A DNA stretch of 45,594 bases from Bacteroidales bacterium UBA1077 (GCA_002314195.1 DCCQ01000014.1:1-45594); one strand, 5' to 3'; shown: positions 24,907 to 34,138, numbered from the stretch's first letter. The notes: generated by a model from the letters alone, not told the origin. Program-made: numbers and translations.

Positions 24907-27627
24907 ATGTTCGACAAGAAGAAAAGAGTCTATCGTTTCGGTGGCAAGACCGCCGAGGGCGATGGACAGATGCGTGAGCTCCTCGGAGGAAAGGGAGCCA
25001 ATCTGGCCGAGATGAGCAAGCTCGGCATGCCGGTACCTGCCGGATTCACTATCACAACAGAATGCTGCGCCGAGTACTATTCACTTGGCGGAGGCTATAC
25101 TGAGGAACTCAAAAAAGAGGTGGCCGAGGCTTTGAAAGCCACGGAGACCGTCATGGGCAAGAAATTCGGAGATCCGTCAGATCCGCTTCTCGTAAGCTGC
25201 CGCTCAGGCGCCAGGAGCTCGATGCCTGGCATGATGGACACCATCCTTAACATCGGTCTTTGCTCCGCGACCCTTCCCGGAATGATCCAGAAGACAGGCA
25301 ATCCAAGGTTCGTTTACGATGCCTACAGACGTCTCATCATGATGTACTCTGACGTCGTGATGGAAAAAGCCGAGGGCATCGAGCCGGCCGACGGACAGGG
25401 CATCCGCCAGCAGCTTGACAGGATGATGATGGAGCTCAAGGAGAAGAAGGGCTACAAGTCTGACACCGACATCACAGCCGAAGAGCTTAAGGATCTCTGC
25501 GAGAAGTTCAAGGCCAAGGTAAAGGAAGTTCTTGGTGTTGACTTCCCTGACACCGCTGAAGCCCAACTTTGGGGCTCGATCGGAGGTGTGTTCAAATCAT
25601 GGAACGGAAAGAGAGCCATCGCCTACAGAAGAATCGAGAAGATTCCTGATGACTGGGGGACAGCCGTGAACGTTCAGTCTATGGTGTTCGGTAACATGGG
25701 CAACACATCGGCTACCGGTGTGGCTTTCTCCCGTAACCCGGCCACAGGAGACAACAAGTTCTACGGAGAGTGGCTCATCAACGCCCAAGGCGAGGATGTC
25801 GTTGCGGGAATCCGTACCCCTAACCCTCTGAACGAGGCCACAAAGACAGAAAAGAACAAGGATCTCCAGTCCCTTGAGACCGCCATGCCGGAGGTTTACA
25901 AGGAACTTGATGAAATACGTCTCAGACTTGAGCAGCATTTCCACGACATGCAGGACATCGAGTTCACCATCCAGGAGGGACATCTTTGGATGCTCCAGTG
26001 CAGAATCGGCAAGAGAACCGGCCTGGCAGCCCTGCAGATGGCCATGGACATGGTTGACGAGAAGATGATCGACGAGAAGACAGCAGTGATGAGGGTTTCC
26101 CCCGCACAGCTCGACGAGATCCTCCACCCTATCCTCGACCCTGCGTCGGAAAAGAAATCAAAAGTCCTCGCTATCGGGCTCCCTGCTTCACCAGGCGGTG
26201 CCGTCGGTCAGATTGTGTTCACATCGGAGGCCGCGATGGAGGCCAATGCGGCCGGCAGGAAGACCATCCTCATCCGTGAGGAGACTTCTCCTGAGGACAT
26301 CGAGGGCATGCGCGCCGCCGCCGGAATCCTCACCACTCGTGGAGGTATGACCTCACACGCCGCCCTTGTTGCACGTGGTTGGGGCAAGTGCTGCATCGTC
26401 GGATGCGAGGCGATGAAGATCAACTTCGAGGCGAAGACCGTTTCCTTCGGCAATGTCACATTCAAGGAAGGAGACTGGATGAGCCTCAACGGAACAAAGG
26501 GTTGCGTGTACGGAGAGAAAATCGACACGATGGACGCCTCGGAGAACCCTATGTTCATCAAGTTCATGTCAATCGTTGACAAGTTCCGCAAGATCGGTGT
26601 CAGGACCAACGCTGACACTCCTGAGGATGCCCAGAAAGCCCTCAGTTTCGGAGCTGAGGGAATCGGACTGTTCCGTATCGAGCACATGTTCTACGGAGCG
26701 AACTCCGAGCAGCCGCTGGCGAAACTTCGCAAGATGATTCTCTGCAACACAGATGAGGAGAGAAAGGCCGCTCTCGCCGAGCTTGAGCCTTACATCAAGG
26801 CTTCAGCAAAGAGCACGATGAAGATCATGGACGGCAAGCCGGTTGTGTTCCGTCTGCTTGACCCGCCTCTCCACGAGTTCGTGCCAAAAACCGAGGAGAA
26901 AGAGAAAGAACTTGCCAAGGAACTTGGTGTCACAGTCGAGGACATCGAGAAGCGTGGCGAGGCCCTTCACGAGGTCAACCCTATGATGGGTCATCGTGGA
27001 GTTCGTCTGCACATGTCTTACCCGCTCATCGCCGAGACTCAGTACAGAGCGATATTCACCGCCACCGCCGAGCTTCAGCAGGAAGGCTTCAACCCTCATC
27101 CTGAGATCATGATCCCTGTGACCATCTCAGCGCGTGAGCTCAGCTTCCAGAGAGCGATCTGCGACAAGGTGAAGGCTGAGGTTGAAGGCACCACCCGCCA
27201 GTTCATCCTCTACAACTTCGGCACAATGATCGAGATCCCTCGCGCCGCACTGACCGCCGACAGGATGGCCCGCGCCGCCGAGTTCTTCTCATTCGGTACC
27301 AACGACCTCACACAGATGACATTCGGTTTCTCCCGTGACGATGTCGGAACCTTCATGGGTGAATATCTTGGCAACAAGATACTCGACGCAGATCCGTTCC
27401 AGACCATCGACACCAAGAGCGTCGGCAAGCTGGTTGAGTTCGGAATCCAGGCCGGCCGTTCCAAGAGGCCGGACCTCAAGTGCGGTGTCTGCGGAGAGCA
27501 CGGTGGAGACCCTGCGTCAATCCGTTTCTTCAACAAGATCGGTGTTGACTACGTTTCCTGCTCACCATTCCGTGTGCCTATCGCACGACTCGCAGCGGCT
27601 CAGGCTGCCATCGAGCAAAGCAAATAG
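24907..27627 (+). CDS. ppdK: pyruvate, phosphate dikinase
   Basis: 906 residues, the full family length. It interconverts pyruvate + ATP + Pi and PEP + AMP + PPi, a standard gluconeogenic/glycolytic step of Bacteroidota. The N-terminal nucleotide-binding domain opens with GGKGANLAEM. The swivelling phosphohistidine domain contains GGMTSHAALVARG (His484), and the C-terminal PEP-binding barrel ends with the catalytic CGVCGEHGGDP segment (Cys862). It has its own promoter and terminator. It has few GAATAT/ATATTC words (two in 2.7 kb), consistent with high expression and strong codon selection. Confidence 0.99.
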   Translation: MFDKKKRVYRFGGKTAEGDGQMRELLGGKGANLAEMSKLGMPVPAGFTITTECCAEYYSLGGGYTEELKKEVAEALKATETVMGKKFGDPSDPLLVSCRSGARSSMPGMMDTILNIGLCSATLPGMIQKTGNPRFVYDAYRRLIMMYSDVVMEKAEGIEPADGQGIRQQLDRMMMELKEKKGYKSDTDITAEELKDLCEKFKAKVKEVLGVDFPDTAEAQLWGSIGGVFKSWNGKRAIAYRRIEKIPDDWGTAVNVQSMVFGNMGNTSATGVAFSRNPATGDNKFYGEWLINAQGEDVVAGIRTPNPLNEATKTEKNKDLQSLETAMPEVYKELDEIRLRLEQHFHDMQDIEFTIQEGHLWMLQCRIGKRTGLAALQMAMDMVDEKMIDEKTAVMRVSPAQLDEILHPILDPASEKKSKVLAIGLPASPGGAVGQIVFTSEAAMEANAAGRKTILIREETSPEDIEGMRAAAGILTTRGGMTSHAALVARGWGKCCIVGCEAMKINFEAKTVSFGNVTFKEGDWMSLNGTKGCVYGEKIDTMDASENPMFIKFMSIVDKFRKIGVRTNADTPEDAQKALSFGAEGIGLFRIEHMFYGANSEQPLAKLRKMILCNTDEERKAALAELEPYIKASAKSTMKIMDGKPVVFRLLDPPLHEFVPKTEEKEKELAKELGVTVEDIEKRGEALHEVNPMMGHRGVRLHMSYPLIAETQYRAIFTATAELQQEGFNPHPEIMIPVTISARELSFQRAICDKVKAEVEGTTRQFILYNFGTMIEIPRAALTADRMARAAEFFSFGTNDLTQMTFGFSRDDVGTFMGEYLGNKILDADPFQTIDTKSVGKLVEFGIQAGRSKRPDLKCGVCGEHGGDPASIRFFNKIGVDYVSCSPFRVPIARLAAAQAAIEQSK

Positions 27628-27653
27628 TCAGTTTCACTGACATATTCATAAAG

Positions 27654-27681
27654 AATCCGTCCCTTGCCGGGGCGGATTTTT
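27654..27681 (+). terminator. intrinsic terminator of ppdK
   Basis: A 10-bp stem (27654-27663 with 27669-27678; one G-T pair) with a TTGCC loop and a T run to 27681, 27 bp after the ppdK stop. Confidence 0.88.
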
Positions 27682-27763
27682 GAATATATCACTATCTAAA
27701 TCAGACTGCCTCAAAGGGCCAAACTTATCAGTAATGTATCACATCAGTAATGAATAGTATGGG

Positions 27764-27855
27764 CTCTGAGGCGCAAAAAATTTCCCTTTGCCGAATTTTT
27801 CACGTTACAAAAATTGCGGTAAGGGGAAATTTCTTTGCTTTAAAGTGCCTCGGAG
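27764..27855. repeat. 92-nt imperfect long hairpin between ppdK and a convergent permease
   Basis: CTCTGAGGC (27764-27772) pairs with GCCTCGGAG (27847-27855). Inside, about 28 bases (GCAAAAAATTTCCC...) pair with their imperfect complement across an 8-nt loop around 27801-27808. Compensating mismatches and small bulges make it look like a structured element (a MITE-like sequence, a small RNA or a strong two-way transcription barrier) rather than a simple terminator. Confidence 0.6.
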
Positions 27856-27869
27856 TTAATTTTTAACAG

Positions 27870-28781
27870 TCATCTTGAGCCTAGGTAAAGGAACACCATG
27901 CCTAGGAGGACGAGGGCGAGATCGATGGCTTTGCTGCGGAGGTTCTTCTCCTTAAAGACGATCGCGGCGAAAAGGAAGCTGACGATGACGCTGCCGCGGC
28001 GGATCATCGAGACCACCGAAATCATGGCTCCTGGAAGGGTCAGGGCATAAAGATAGACAAAGTCAGCGACACTTAGGAATATGGAAATGAATATGATAGG
28101 CCATCTCCATTGGAAAGGGGTGGTTTTCTTTCGGTTCGGGTACCAGATAAGCATCATCATGACGCCCATCATCCCGCACTGGTAGATGTTGTACCAACTC
28201 TGAACGGACATCTTGTCCAAGGCCAGGCCATCCGGATCCATCAGAAACTTGTCGTAGAGTCCGCTCAAGGCACCGAGGATCGCCGCTCCGACAACAGCGT
28301 AGATCCAGACATTGTGCTCGAAATCAATTCCTTCCTTCTTCCCGCTGCGACTCAGCATGTAGAAGGACACAACGGCCAGAAGAACACCTATCCACTGGAG
28401 CCGGTTGAGCCTCTCACCGAAGATCAGCATCGCACCGACCAGCACAAGGACCGGACGGGTGGCGTTGATCGGGCCGACGATCGTCAGAGGGAGATGTTTC
28501 ATTCCGTAATAGCCCAATGTCCAGGAACTGAGGACAATGACGCTCTTCAGCAGAATCCATTTCTGGACAGCCCAACCGCCATAGTCACCGACCTTAAGAA
28601 TGCTGCCGTCAAGGGCATCGGTGCAATAGGACAGAGCGATGAATGGAATGAATATGAGGGAGCAGAACAACGTGTTCAGGAACAGCACGGGGATGACGGC
28701 ATTGCCGCCAAGGGCTTCCTTTTTGCAAGAGTCGTAGAATCCGAGCAAAACCGCCGACAGGAACGCTAATGATAACCACAT
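27870..28781 (-). CDS. EamA/DMT-family permease
   Basis: About 303 residues with ten predicted membrane segments in two five-helix halves, typical of EamA transporters in the inner membrane. The segment GPINATRPVLVLVGAMLIFGERL marks the end of the first repeat and GAMISVVSMIRRGSVIVSFLFAAIVFKEK the end of the second. The ATG at 28781 is preferred because it starts the first helix (MWLSLAFLSAVLLGFYD); the upstream start at 28808 adds nine residues. It is convergent with ppdK across a long hairpin and divergent from the gene at 28891. The substrate cannot be inferred. Confidence 0.85.
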   Translation of the reverse strand: MWLSLAFLSAVLLGFYDSCKKEALGGNAVIPVLFLNTLFCSLIFIPFIALSYCTDALDGSILKVGDYGGWAVQKWILLKSVIVLSSWTLGYYGMKHLPLTIVGPINATRPVLVLVGAMLIFGERLNRLQWIGVLLAVVSFYMLSRSGKKEGIDFEHNVWIYAVVGAAILGALSGLYDKFLMDPDGLALDKMSVQSWYNIYQCGMMGVMMMLIWYPNRKKTTPFQWRWPIIFISIFLSVADFVYLYALTLPGAMISVVSMIRRGSVIVSFLFAAIVFKEKNLRSKAIDLALVLLGMVFLYLGSR

Positions 28782-28805
28782 AACACTTAATAAACTAACC
28801 GGGTG

Positions 28806-28813
28806 CAAAGATA
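28806..28813 (-). promoter_or_regulatory. candidate -7 element for the EamA permease gene
   Basis: The minus strand reads TATCTTTG, 24 bp before the ATG. A -33 match is not evident. Confidence 0.45.
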
Positions 28814-28835
28814 ATGTTTTTCGGGAATATTAAGA

Positions 28836-28867
28836 TTTGCTATTCTACCGCTAAAAAGTTAAATTTG
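28836..28867 (+). promoter_or_regulatory. promoter of the 190-residue HTH-like protein gene
   Basis: TTTG (28836-28839), a 20-nt spacer and TAAATTTG (28860-28867) fit the Bacteroidota consensus, 23 bp before the ATG. Confidence 0.7.
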
Positions 28868-28890
28868 TAATAGAGAACAGACAAACGAAT

Positions 28891-29463
28891 ATGGCAGAGA
28901 AACAGATCCCGGAGATGAATTACCTGATGTCCCTTGTGGAGAAGAAATTCCGCAAGAGTGTCAAGACATCCACTGACTTTTACTCGTTGGCTCAAGAAAT
29001 CGAGAGCGAAACCAGTGAAAGCGTTTCCGTATCCACCCTCAAAAGGATGTGGGGTTATGTCAATATGACTCCAACCCCTCGACAGACAACCCTTGACGTG
29101 TTGTCCAAATACATAGGCAAGAAGGACTACAAGACATTTTGTGAGGATTTGAAACACTCTGAGGCTTTCCAGTCGAGATTCTTCACGGCCGACTTCATCA
29201 ACTCATGCGACCTGGCGCCCGACTCCAGATTGGAGATTGGTTGGGATCCGGGCCGTAAGATCACGCTAAAGTATATAGGCGAGAGTCTGTTCGAAGTCGA
29301 ATCGGCATGCAACTCCAAACTCTTGGCCGGAGACCGCTTCGAGGCCGCCAACTTCATAAAAGGCTACCCACTCTACATTTCCCGAATCCTGAGGAATGAC
29401 GAATATACACCCTCATACATCGCCGGCCGTCAAGCCGGGATCAACCATCTGAAGGTCCTTTGA
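28891..29463 (+). CDS. conserved Bacteroidota-type protein with HTH-like N-terminus, function unknown
   Basis: 190 residues, no signal peptide. The first 80 residues are helical and include SVSTLKRMWGYVNMTPTPRQ followed by TLDVLSKYIGKKDYKTFCED, a layout common in Bacteroidota proteins with an XRE-like helix-turn-helix. The second half is beta-rich (RLEIGWDPGRKITLKYIGES) and may be a ligand-sensing or protein-interaction domain. A small transcription regulator is the simplest guess, but no DNA target is evident. It has its own promoter and is convergent with the exported protein at 29499. Confidence 0.7.
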   Translation: MAEKQIPEMNYLMSLVEKKFRKSVKTSTDFYSLAQEIESETSESVSVSTLKRMWGYVNMTPTPRQTTLDVLSKYIGKKDYKTFCEDLKHSEAFQSRFFTADFINSCDLAPDSRLEIGWDPGRKITLKYIGESLFEVESACNSKLLAGDRFEAANFIKGYPLYISRILRNDEYTPSYIAGRQAGINHLKVL

Positions 29464-29498
29464 AAAAGGAGCTAATGTATACGGTCTCTAATGACCTT

Positions 29499-30452
29499 CT
29501 AGAAACGGACACCGACACCAACCTGAACATCCGCATGACCGGAGATGTCGGCCGTACCCCCGACTGAAATGATCAACGGACTGAATGTCAGAAATATTCC
29601 GGCATCGGCTGCCGGACTTTTGAACGACCTGTCCTTCACCTTGGCCCACTGGCCGGAAACATCTTCCCAGCAGCAGGTGTATGATGTCATACCGCCCCCG
29701 GCGTGGAATCCGAAACGGCGAGAGGTGAACATGACGAAACCGGCTGTCGCCACGGTACGGCTTACACGTGCCTTCCCTGTGACCCAGATACGGCCATATT
29801 CAGTGACGCCATCGCTGGTGCAGGTGTAGGAATATTCATTCTTCCGGAAATTGCCGCGATAGTTGGCGTATGCGCCGATGTTGTTCCAAGTCGCGACCGC
29901 CATAGCGCCGTAGGATTTGGTCGGAAATATTCCGGCATCGGCCAGAATGGCGAGCTTGAATGGTTTTGGATATTTCTCGGATGACGAACGCTGCCGCTGA
30001 ACGTTCAAACGCAAGGACTTCATAGCCGGTCGAAGCGCGCCCTCAGATATTTCATCCGGCGTCACTTCTACAGACTCAGTGGCCGGTTCGATCCTCGGAA
30101 TCGTGGTGAACGCTGGCCGGACCGGCTTCTTCTCGAACACCTTCATTCCTTGCATATACTTGGCCTTGATCGCCTCAAACCTTTCGGTCTGCATAGCCGA
30201 CATCTTTCCCGAAGCGTTTGACAAGGTTCTCCGAAGCGATGAAAGTTCCGCCAAAAGGCCTTTTAGTTCCGCCATGCTTACGCTTTGTCCAGACTCGATT
30301 ACCGTCCTCAACTCCATGCAGCGATCACAGATGCGGGCATATTTGTCCAATGCCAAGTCGTAGTCATCCCCTTGTGGAAAAGCGGCAGCCATAGGCTCAA
30401 GACAAAGCATCAAGGCAAAGCATAAAAGAATATGTCCGAGAATATCCCTCAT
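29499..30452 (-). CDS. exported protein of unknown function, possibly outer-membrane associated
   Basis: 317 residues. An N-terminal signal peptide (ending about MAAA, residue 24) is followed by a helical region of about 100 residues. The C-terminal half (from about residue 160) is beta-strand rich with alternating polarity and ends in GVRF, the terminal aromatic typical of outer-membrane barrel proteins, though it is short for a whole barrel. I do not recognise the family. It diverges from the Hanks-type kinase gene, and the 136-bp gap contains opposed -7-like elements, so the two may be co-regulated; the kinase has an exported tail, and an envelope partnership is conceivable. Confidence 0.65.
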   Translation of the reverse strand: MRDILGHILLCFALMLCLEPMAAAFPQGDDYDLALDKYARICDRCMELRTVIESGQSVSMAELKGLLAELSSLRRTLSNASGKMSAMQTERFEAIKAKYMQGMKVFEKKPVRPAFTTIPRIEPATESVEVTPDEISEGALRPAMKSLRLNVQRQRSSSEKYPKPFKLAILADAGIFPTKSYGAMAVATWNNIGAYANYRGNFRKNEYSYTCTSDGVTEYGRIWVTGKARVSRTVATAGFVMFTSRRFGFHAGGGMTSYTCCWEDVSGQWAKVKDRSFKSPAADAGIFLTFSPLIISVGGTADISGHADVQVGVGVRF

Positions 30453-30469
30453 AGACTCAATGTATCGTA

Positions 30470-30498
30470 CAAATTTAACACAAAAATAGTTATCTTTG
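30470..30498. promoter_or_regulatory. divergent -7 elements between the exported protein and kinase genes
   Basis: The minus strand has TAAATTTG (30470-30477), 17 bp before the ATG at 30452; the plus strand has TATCTTTG (30491-30498), 90 bp before the kinase ATG. Neither has a clear -33 TTTG at 19 nt. Two GAATATTC palindromes (30498-30505 and 30572-30579) are in the same gap. Confidence 0.45.
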
Positions 30499-30588
30499 AA
30501 TATTCAAGTTTCGTATTTGCGAAATGCAGCTATCGCTTCCAAGCGGTCATACACTTACTAAAGTTGAGTTTGAATATTCAGACGAATC

Positions 30589-31743
30589 ATGGACGAGGCA
30601 TCCGGATTTTTCGAGACACCGACAGAGGCTCAAGGCCCGAGACAGGGCATATTTGAGTTGATCCGCAGCAACCCTGAAAGTTACTGCGACATCTGGCGTG
30701 CGGACAAGGACGGACGGTTCAGGGTCTATAAAGCCTTGAAGCATGAATATGCCGGAGACCCTGTCTACGAGCGGCTGCTGCGGAAAGAATTCGAGATAGG
30801 ATATTCGTTGGACCATCCGAACATCTGCGAGTACTACGGTTTCGTGAACATTCCGCCGCTTGGCAACTGCATTGAGATGGAGTGGGTGGATGGTTGTTCG
30901 CTGGACACGCTTCTGCCACGCGGGGCAATCAGCAAGACATTGGCGGCAAAAATCATCAGCGAGACCTGTGACGCTTTGGCCTACATGCATTCCAAACAGA
31001 TTGTCCACCGGGACTTGAAGCCGTCCAATATCATGCTGACCTACAACGGCAACAATGTCAAACTCATCGACTTCGGCCTTTCCGATTCCGATTCGCATTC
31101 CGTATTGAAAGGTTCTGCCGGAACGCAGGTCTACGCATCCCCTGAATTGATTTCCGGCGGCAACGTGGACTACCACACCGACATATTCTCGCTTGGGTGC
31201 GTCATCGACCGCCTGAGTCCGGCCTATGCCAAGGTCGCCAAAAAGTGTTGTCAAAGAGATCCTAAGAAGCGTTTCCAGAGCGCGCTCGAGGTCAAGCGGG
31301 CAATAAACAGCCATCCCAAAGCCCCGATCGCCTCGGCCGCAGCCATATTGGCAGCAGCAGCCATTTCCATCACTCTGTTCCAGACCCGCCGTTGGGAGAC
31401 CCAAGAACGGGTTTCCGATGCGAAAGCCTCATATTCAGACTCGTTGCGTTCCTCAGCAGACGAAACGTCAGATGTCCATGACATTTCCGCCTCAGGCACC
31501 GTGTCTTCAACAGGGACCGTGTCATCCTCTGATTCTGATCATTCCAATAGCCAAGCCGTGGTTGACAGTTCTGCCAGCCATGCTCTTGACTCCTCCGCAA
31601 GGCCTCAGATAAAGCCATCGCATAAATCCATCGCCACCCAAAAGAATCCGGCCAAGGAAGTCTCCTCAGACAAGGAATCTCAGAGCTACCGTGACGCCAT
31701 CGACGAACTCTTCCGCCAGGCCACAGAGCTGTTCGACCAGTGA
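30589..31743 (+). CDS. Hanks-type serine/threonine protein kinase with one membrane segment
   Basis: 384 residues. The kinase domain (about 25-240) has the ATP-anchoring Lys48 (VYKALK), Glu67, the catalytic loop HRDLKPSN (140-147, Asp142, Asn147), DFG (161-163) and SPE (184-186), so it should be active. The glycine-rich loop is degenerate: no GxG is visible between residues 25 and 45. A hydrophobic helix at 246-264 is followed by a Ser/Thr/Asp-rich tail of about 120 residues that looks disordered and would be periplasmic. No PASTA or other sensor domain and no adjacent phosphatase are seen. It would phosphorylate cytosolic or membrane proteins in response to an unknown cue. Confidence 0.92.
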   Translation: MDEASGFFETPTEAQGPRQGIFELIRSNPESYCDIWRADKDGRFRVYKALKHEYAGDPVYERLLRKEFEIGYSLDHPNICEYYGFVNIPPLGNCIEMEWVDGCSLDTLLPRGAISKTLAAKIISETCDALAYMHSKQIVHRDLKPSNIMLTYNGNNVKLIDFGLSDSDSHSVLKGSAGTQVYASPELISGGNVDYHTDIFSLGCVIDRLSPAYAKVAKKCCQRDPKKRFQSALEVKRAINSHPKAPIASAAAILAAAAISITLFQTRRWETQERVSDAKASYSDSLRSSADETSDVHDISASGTVSSTGTVSSSDSDHSNSQAVVDSSASHALDSSARPQIKPSHKSIATQKNPAKEVSSDKESQSYRDAIDELFRQATELFDQ

Positions 31744-31746
31744 CCG

Positions 31747-31769
31747 TCTTCCTGAAATTGTCAGGAGAC
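31747..31769. other. small hairpin between convergent kinase and LRR genes
   Basis: TCCTGA (31750-31755) pairs with TCAGGA (31761-31766) around AATTG, extended by GTC/GAC pairing. There is no T run, so it may only mark the 30-bp gap between the convergent stops. Confidence 0.3.
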
Positions 31770-31773
31770 AGAG

Positions 31774-33996
31774 TTATTCATCTGCCACGCAACGGATTGT
31801 GTAGGCATCGGCCTGGCCAAAGACAATGTCAACATACGCGGGAGTGAGGCGCAGCCCTCGGGCGCTATAATAACTATAGGAATCGCATGCCGATGACGAC
31901 CAATACAACCCTTCCGGATTACCATAGGCATCTCCAACCTGACGGTGTTTAGCGTTTCCGGAATTGTCAATATATCCCGCCAACGGCAAGAATATGGCTG
32001 GTACTCCTGAGCCATACGTTTTGCTTCCGGAAAACCAACGGCCTTTATGTCCCTCGCAAGTCACGAGGGAAGAATAGTGAAAACTCAGAGACATCCACTC
32101 ACTCAAAGTCGGCAACCTCCAACCGTCAGGACATGGATCATTCTCAGTCTTGGCCGGGTTGGCGTCAGTTCCTTTGTTCCATAAAGTGGTATTCTTCACG
32201 GACAGCCAAGATCCACTGGTAGAGGTGAAGAAGACATTCGAATTAGCATCGGACAAGCCGACACTTGCACTTACAGGACCAGATTTCAAGACTGGAGACG
32301 AAGCGTCATTGTAGTTCGGATCAGAGTAACCGAAACCGAATTTCCGCCCCCATTGATAGACTTTGCCAAACGGGTAGTCCTCAGGATGATAACCGCAGTT
32401 GACAGGAGCCCAGACAACGCCGTCTATTACGACTCCATTGCCGTAATCAACTCCTCCTTCCATGTACGGAATCCGGTCTTGTCCAATGTCTTTCCCAGGA
32501 TCACCTCCCGAGCCACTATCAGTCAGAGCCTCGTACTTGTCCTTCCACTCATTCCAGTTCTTTGCGGTCTTATACATCTCAAGGGAGGCGGACGGGACGA
32601 AAATCCTATTGGCGTTGGCACCTATAAATGTGTCCTCCATCTTTGGCGGAGTCTCCGGAAGGACTGTCACACGTCTCAGATGCTCACAACAATAGAAGGC
32701 CTCCGGTCCGATGAATGCAACTTTCTCAGGAATAGTCATCTCCCAAAAGCGACAATTCTTGAAAGCATTCGCCTCAATCGTGTTCAGATGTTCGGGCAAT
32801 GATATTTCTTCGAGTCCCGTGCAGTTCTCAAACACAGCTTTACGGATAACTACAATATCTTTAGGGAGCGAAGTCAATTTCAAGTTTTTACAAAAATAGA
32901 AGGCATACTCGCCTATCTCCAACAACCCGTCCGGCAGACTCGTCCATGCCAAAGACTCACATCCTTGGAAAGCATACCTGCCAATCTCTTTCATACCTGA
33001 CGGAATATTTTTAGGATTGAAATTCACACAATTAACAAACGCCCAGTCTCCGACATAATGAATATTCGTCGGAAGTTCCGTTGGAGCCACTCCCGGGCAA
33101 TGTGCGAAAACGCCTCCTTCAATCATTGTCAATTTCGGAGGCAAGGCGGAAAGGTTGATGTTTGAACAGCGTGAGAACGCCCAGCTACCTATCTCTGTTA
33201 TGGTCTCCGGCAAAGATGTCAAAGGCATACTGGAGCAACCTACAAATGCATGTGTCTTGACAATTGTCAGGTTATCCGGCAGTTTTGACAAAAGCATATT
33301 CCCACATTCTTCGAACGCACCTTCCCCGATAACAAAGACACTTTCCGGCAATTTTATGTTCACAAGGTAGCGACAGAGTTTGAACGCGGAATCAGCCACA
33401 CTCGTCAAACCGGTGAAATATTCAAGTTCCTCAAAAGATGTAATCTCCTCGTTCCTTTTGAAGACATTACGAAGATTCGTGACCTTGGCCGCCTCCACCT
33501 TGGACAGTTCACCATCTCCGTCCAGATCCCAGTTCTCCACACAAAGGGCCTTGACTACCGGATCCTGGAACTCAATGATCCGATCCACCGGAGAAGGAGG
33601 ATCAGGGTCGACCGGCTCCTCACTTGTCACAATCATCAGTAAATCAGAAAGAACCTCATCCCGACCGTTACCGACCCAAGCCTTATAGAGGTAGGTGGTG
33701 GAATAATCAAGTTCATCCATGATCAATGAATATCCCAACCCATCGACCTTGGACGCTGTCATGCATTCCAACGACTGCTCATCCTCTCCGAAATAAAATC
33801 CGAACTCCTTTGCAGAGGAAAGATCACGCTCACTCTTGAATTTTGCGGTAAGCGTCACCACCCGCCCATCCACCGCCGCGCTGACGGACGGAAGAGATGG
33901 TGCGCGCAACTCCTCTGGCACAACACCCTCCTCGCAGCCGGTCAGTGCAACCGCCACGACAAGAAGGAACATATTCCTCACCCGAAAAAAGCTCAT
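31774..33996 (-). CDS. BspA-like leucine-rich-repeat lipoprotein with C-terminal FISUMP domain
   Basis: About 740 residues from the ATG at 33996, which opens a lipoprotein signal peptide (MSFFRVRNMFLLVVAVALTGC). A fibronectin-like N-terminal domain of about 100 residues and an EF-hand-like stretch (DLDGDGELSKVEA) precede about ten LRR_5/BspA-type repeats of 23 residues (pattern xxIxxxAFxxCxxLxxxxLP), spanning roughly residues 170-480. The last 230 residues match the Fibrobacter succinogenes major-paralogue domain (APVNCG, CPDGWRLPTLSEW, FLPLAGY, YWSSS). Such proteins are surface adhesins or binding proteins in Bacteroidota. The upstream start at 34032 would destroy the signal peptide. Confidence 0.9.
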   Translation of the reverse strand: MSFFRVRNMFLLVVAVALTGCEEGVVPEELRAPSLPSVSAAVDGRVVTLTAKFKSERDLSSAKEFGFYFGEDEQSLECMTASKVDGLGYSLIMDELDYSTTYLYKAWVGNGRDEVLSDLLMIVTSEEPVDPDPPSPVDRIIEFQDPVVKALCVENWDLDGDGELSKVEAAKVTNLRNVFKRNEEITSFEELEYFTGLTSVADSAFKLCRYLVNIKLPESVFVIGEGAFEECGNMLLSKLPDNLTIVKTHAFVGCSSMPLTSLPETITEIGSWAFSRCSNINLSALPPKLTMIEGGVFAHCPGVAPTELPTNIHYVGDWAFVNCVNFNPKNIPSGMKEIGRYAFQGCESLAWTSLPDGLLEIGEYAFYFCKNLKLTSLPKDIVVIRKAVFENCTGLEEISLPEHLNTIEANAFKNCRFWEMTIPEKVAFIGPEAFYCCEHLRRVTVLPETPPKMEDTFIGANANRIFVPSASLEMYKTAKNWNEWKDKYEALTDSGSGGDPGKDIGQDRIPYMEGGVDYGNGVVIDGVVWAPVNCGYHPEDYPFGKVYQWGRKFGFGYSDPNYNDASSPVLKSGPVSASVGLSDANSNVFFTSTSGSWLSVKNTTLWNKGTDANPAKTENDPCPDGWRLPTLSEWMSLSFHYSSLVTCEGHKGRWFSGSKTYGSGVPAIFLPLAGYIDNSGNAKHRQVGDAYGNPEGLYWSSSACDSYSYYSARGLRLTPAYVDIVFGQADAYTIRCVADE

Positions 33997-34019
33997 TTCA
34001 ATCGGTTTGTCATCAACTG

Positions 34020-34027
34020 CAAATATA
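34020..34027 (-). promoter_or_regulatory. candidate -7 element for the LRR lipoprotein gene
   Basis: The minus strand reads TATATTTG, 23 bp before the ATG at 33996; the -33 is only a partial match. Confidence 0.45.
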
Positions 34028-34103
34028 CACAATGAAAGTGAATTACGGACAAGGTTTCCACCACGATTGGCCTGATATCATAAGAATTTTGCAAAATATT
34101 CAT

Positions 34104-34111
34104 TATCTTTG
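34104..34111 (+). promoter_or_regulatory. candidate -7 element for the AAA/PDDEXK gene
   Basis: TATCTTTG matches TAnnTTTG and lies 27 bp before the ATG at 34139. No -33 at the standard spacing. Confidence 0.45.
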
Positions 34112-34138
34112 GCATTGGACATTAATTGACTAAGGGCT

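Noticed and set aside
30547..31404. A 285-codon open frame antisense to the kinase gene
   Set aside because: The kinase motifs are unmistakable on the other strand; the antisense product has low-complexity, His/Gln-rich composition and no domain.
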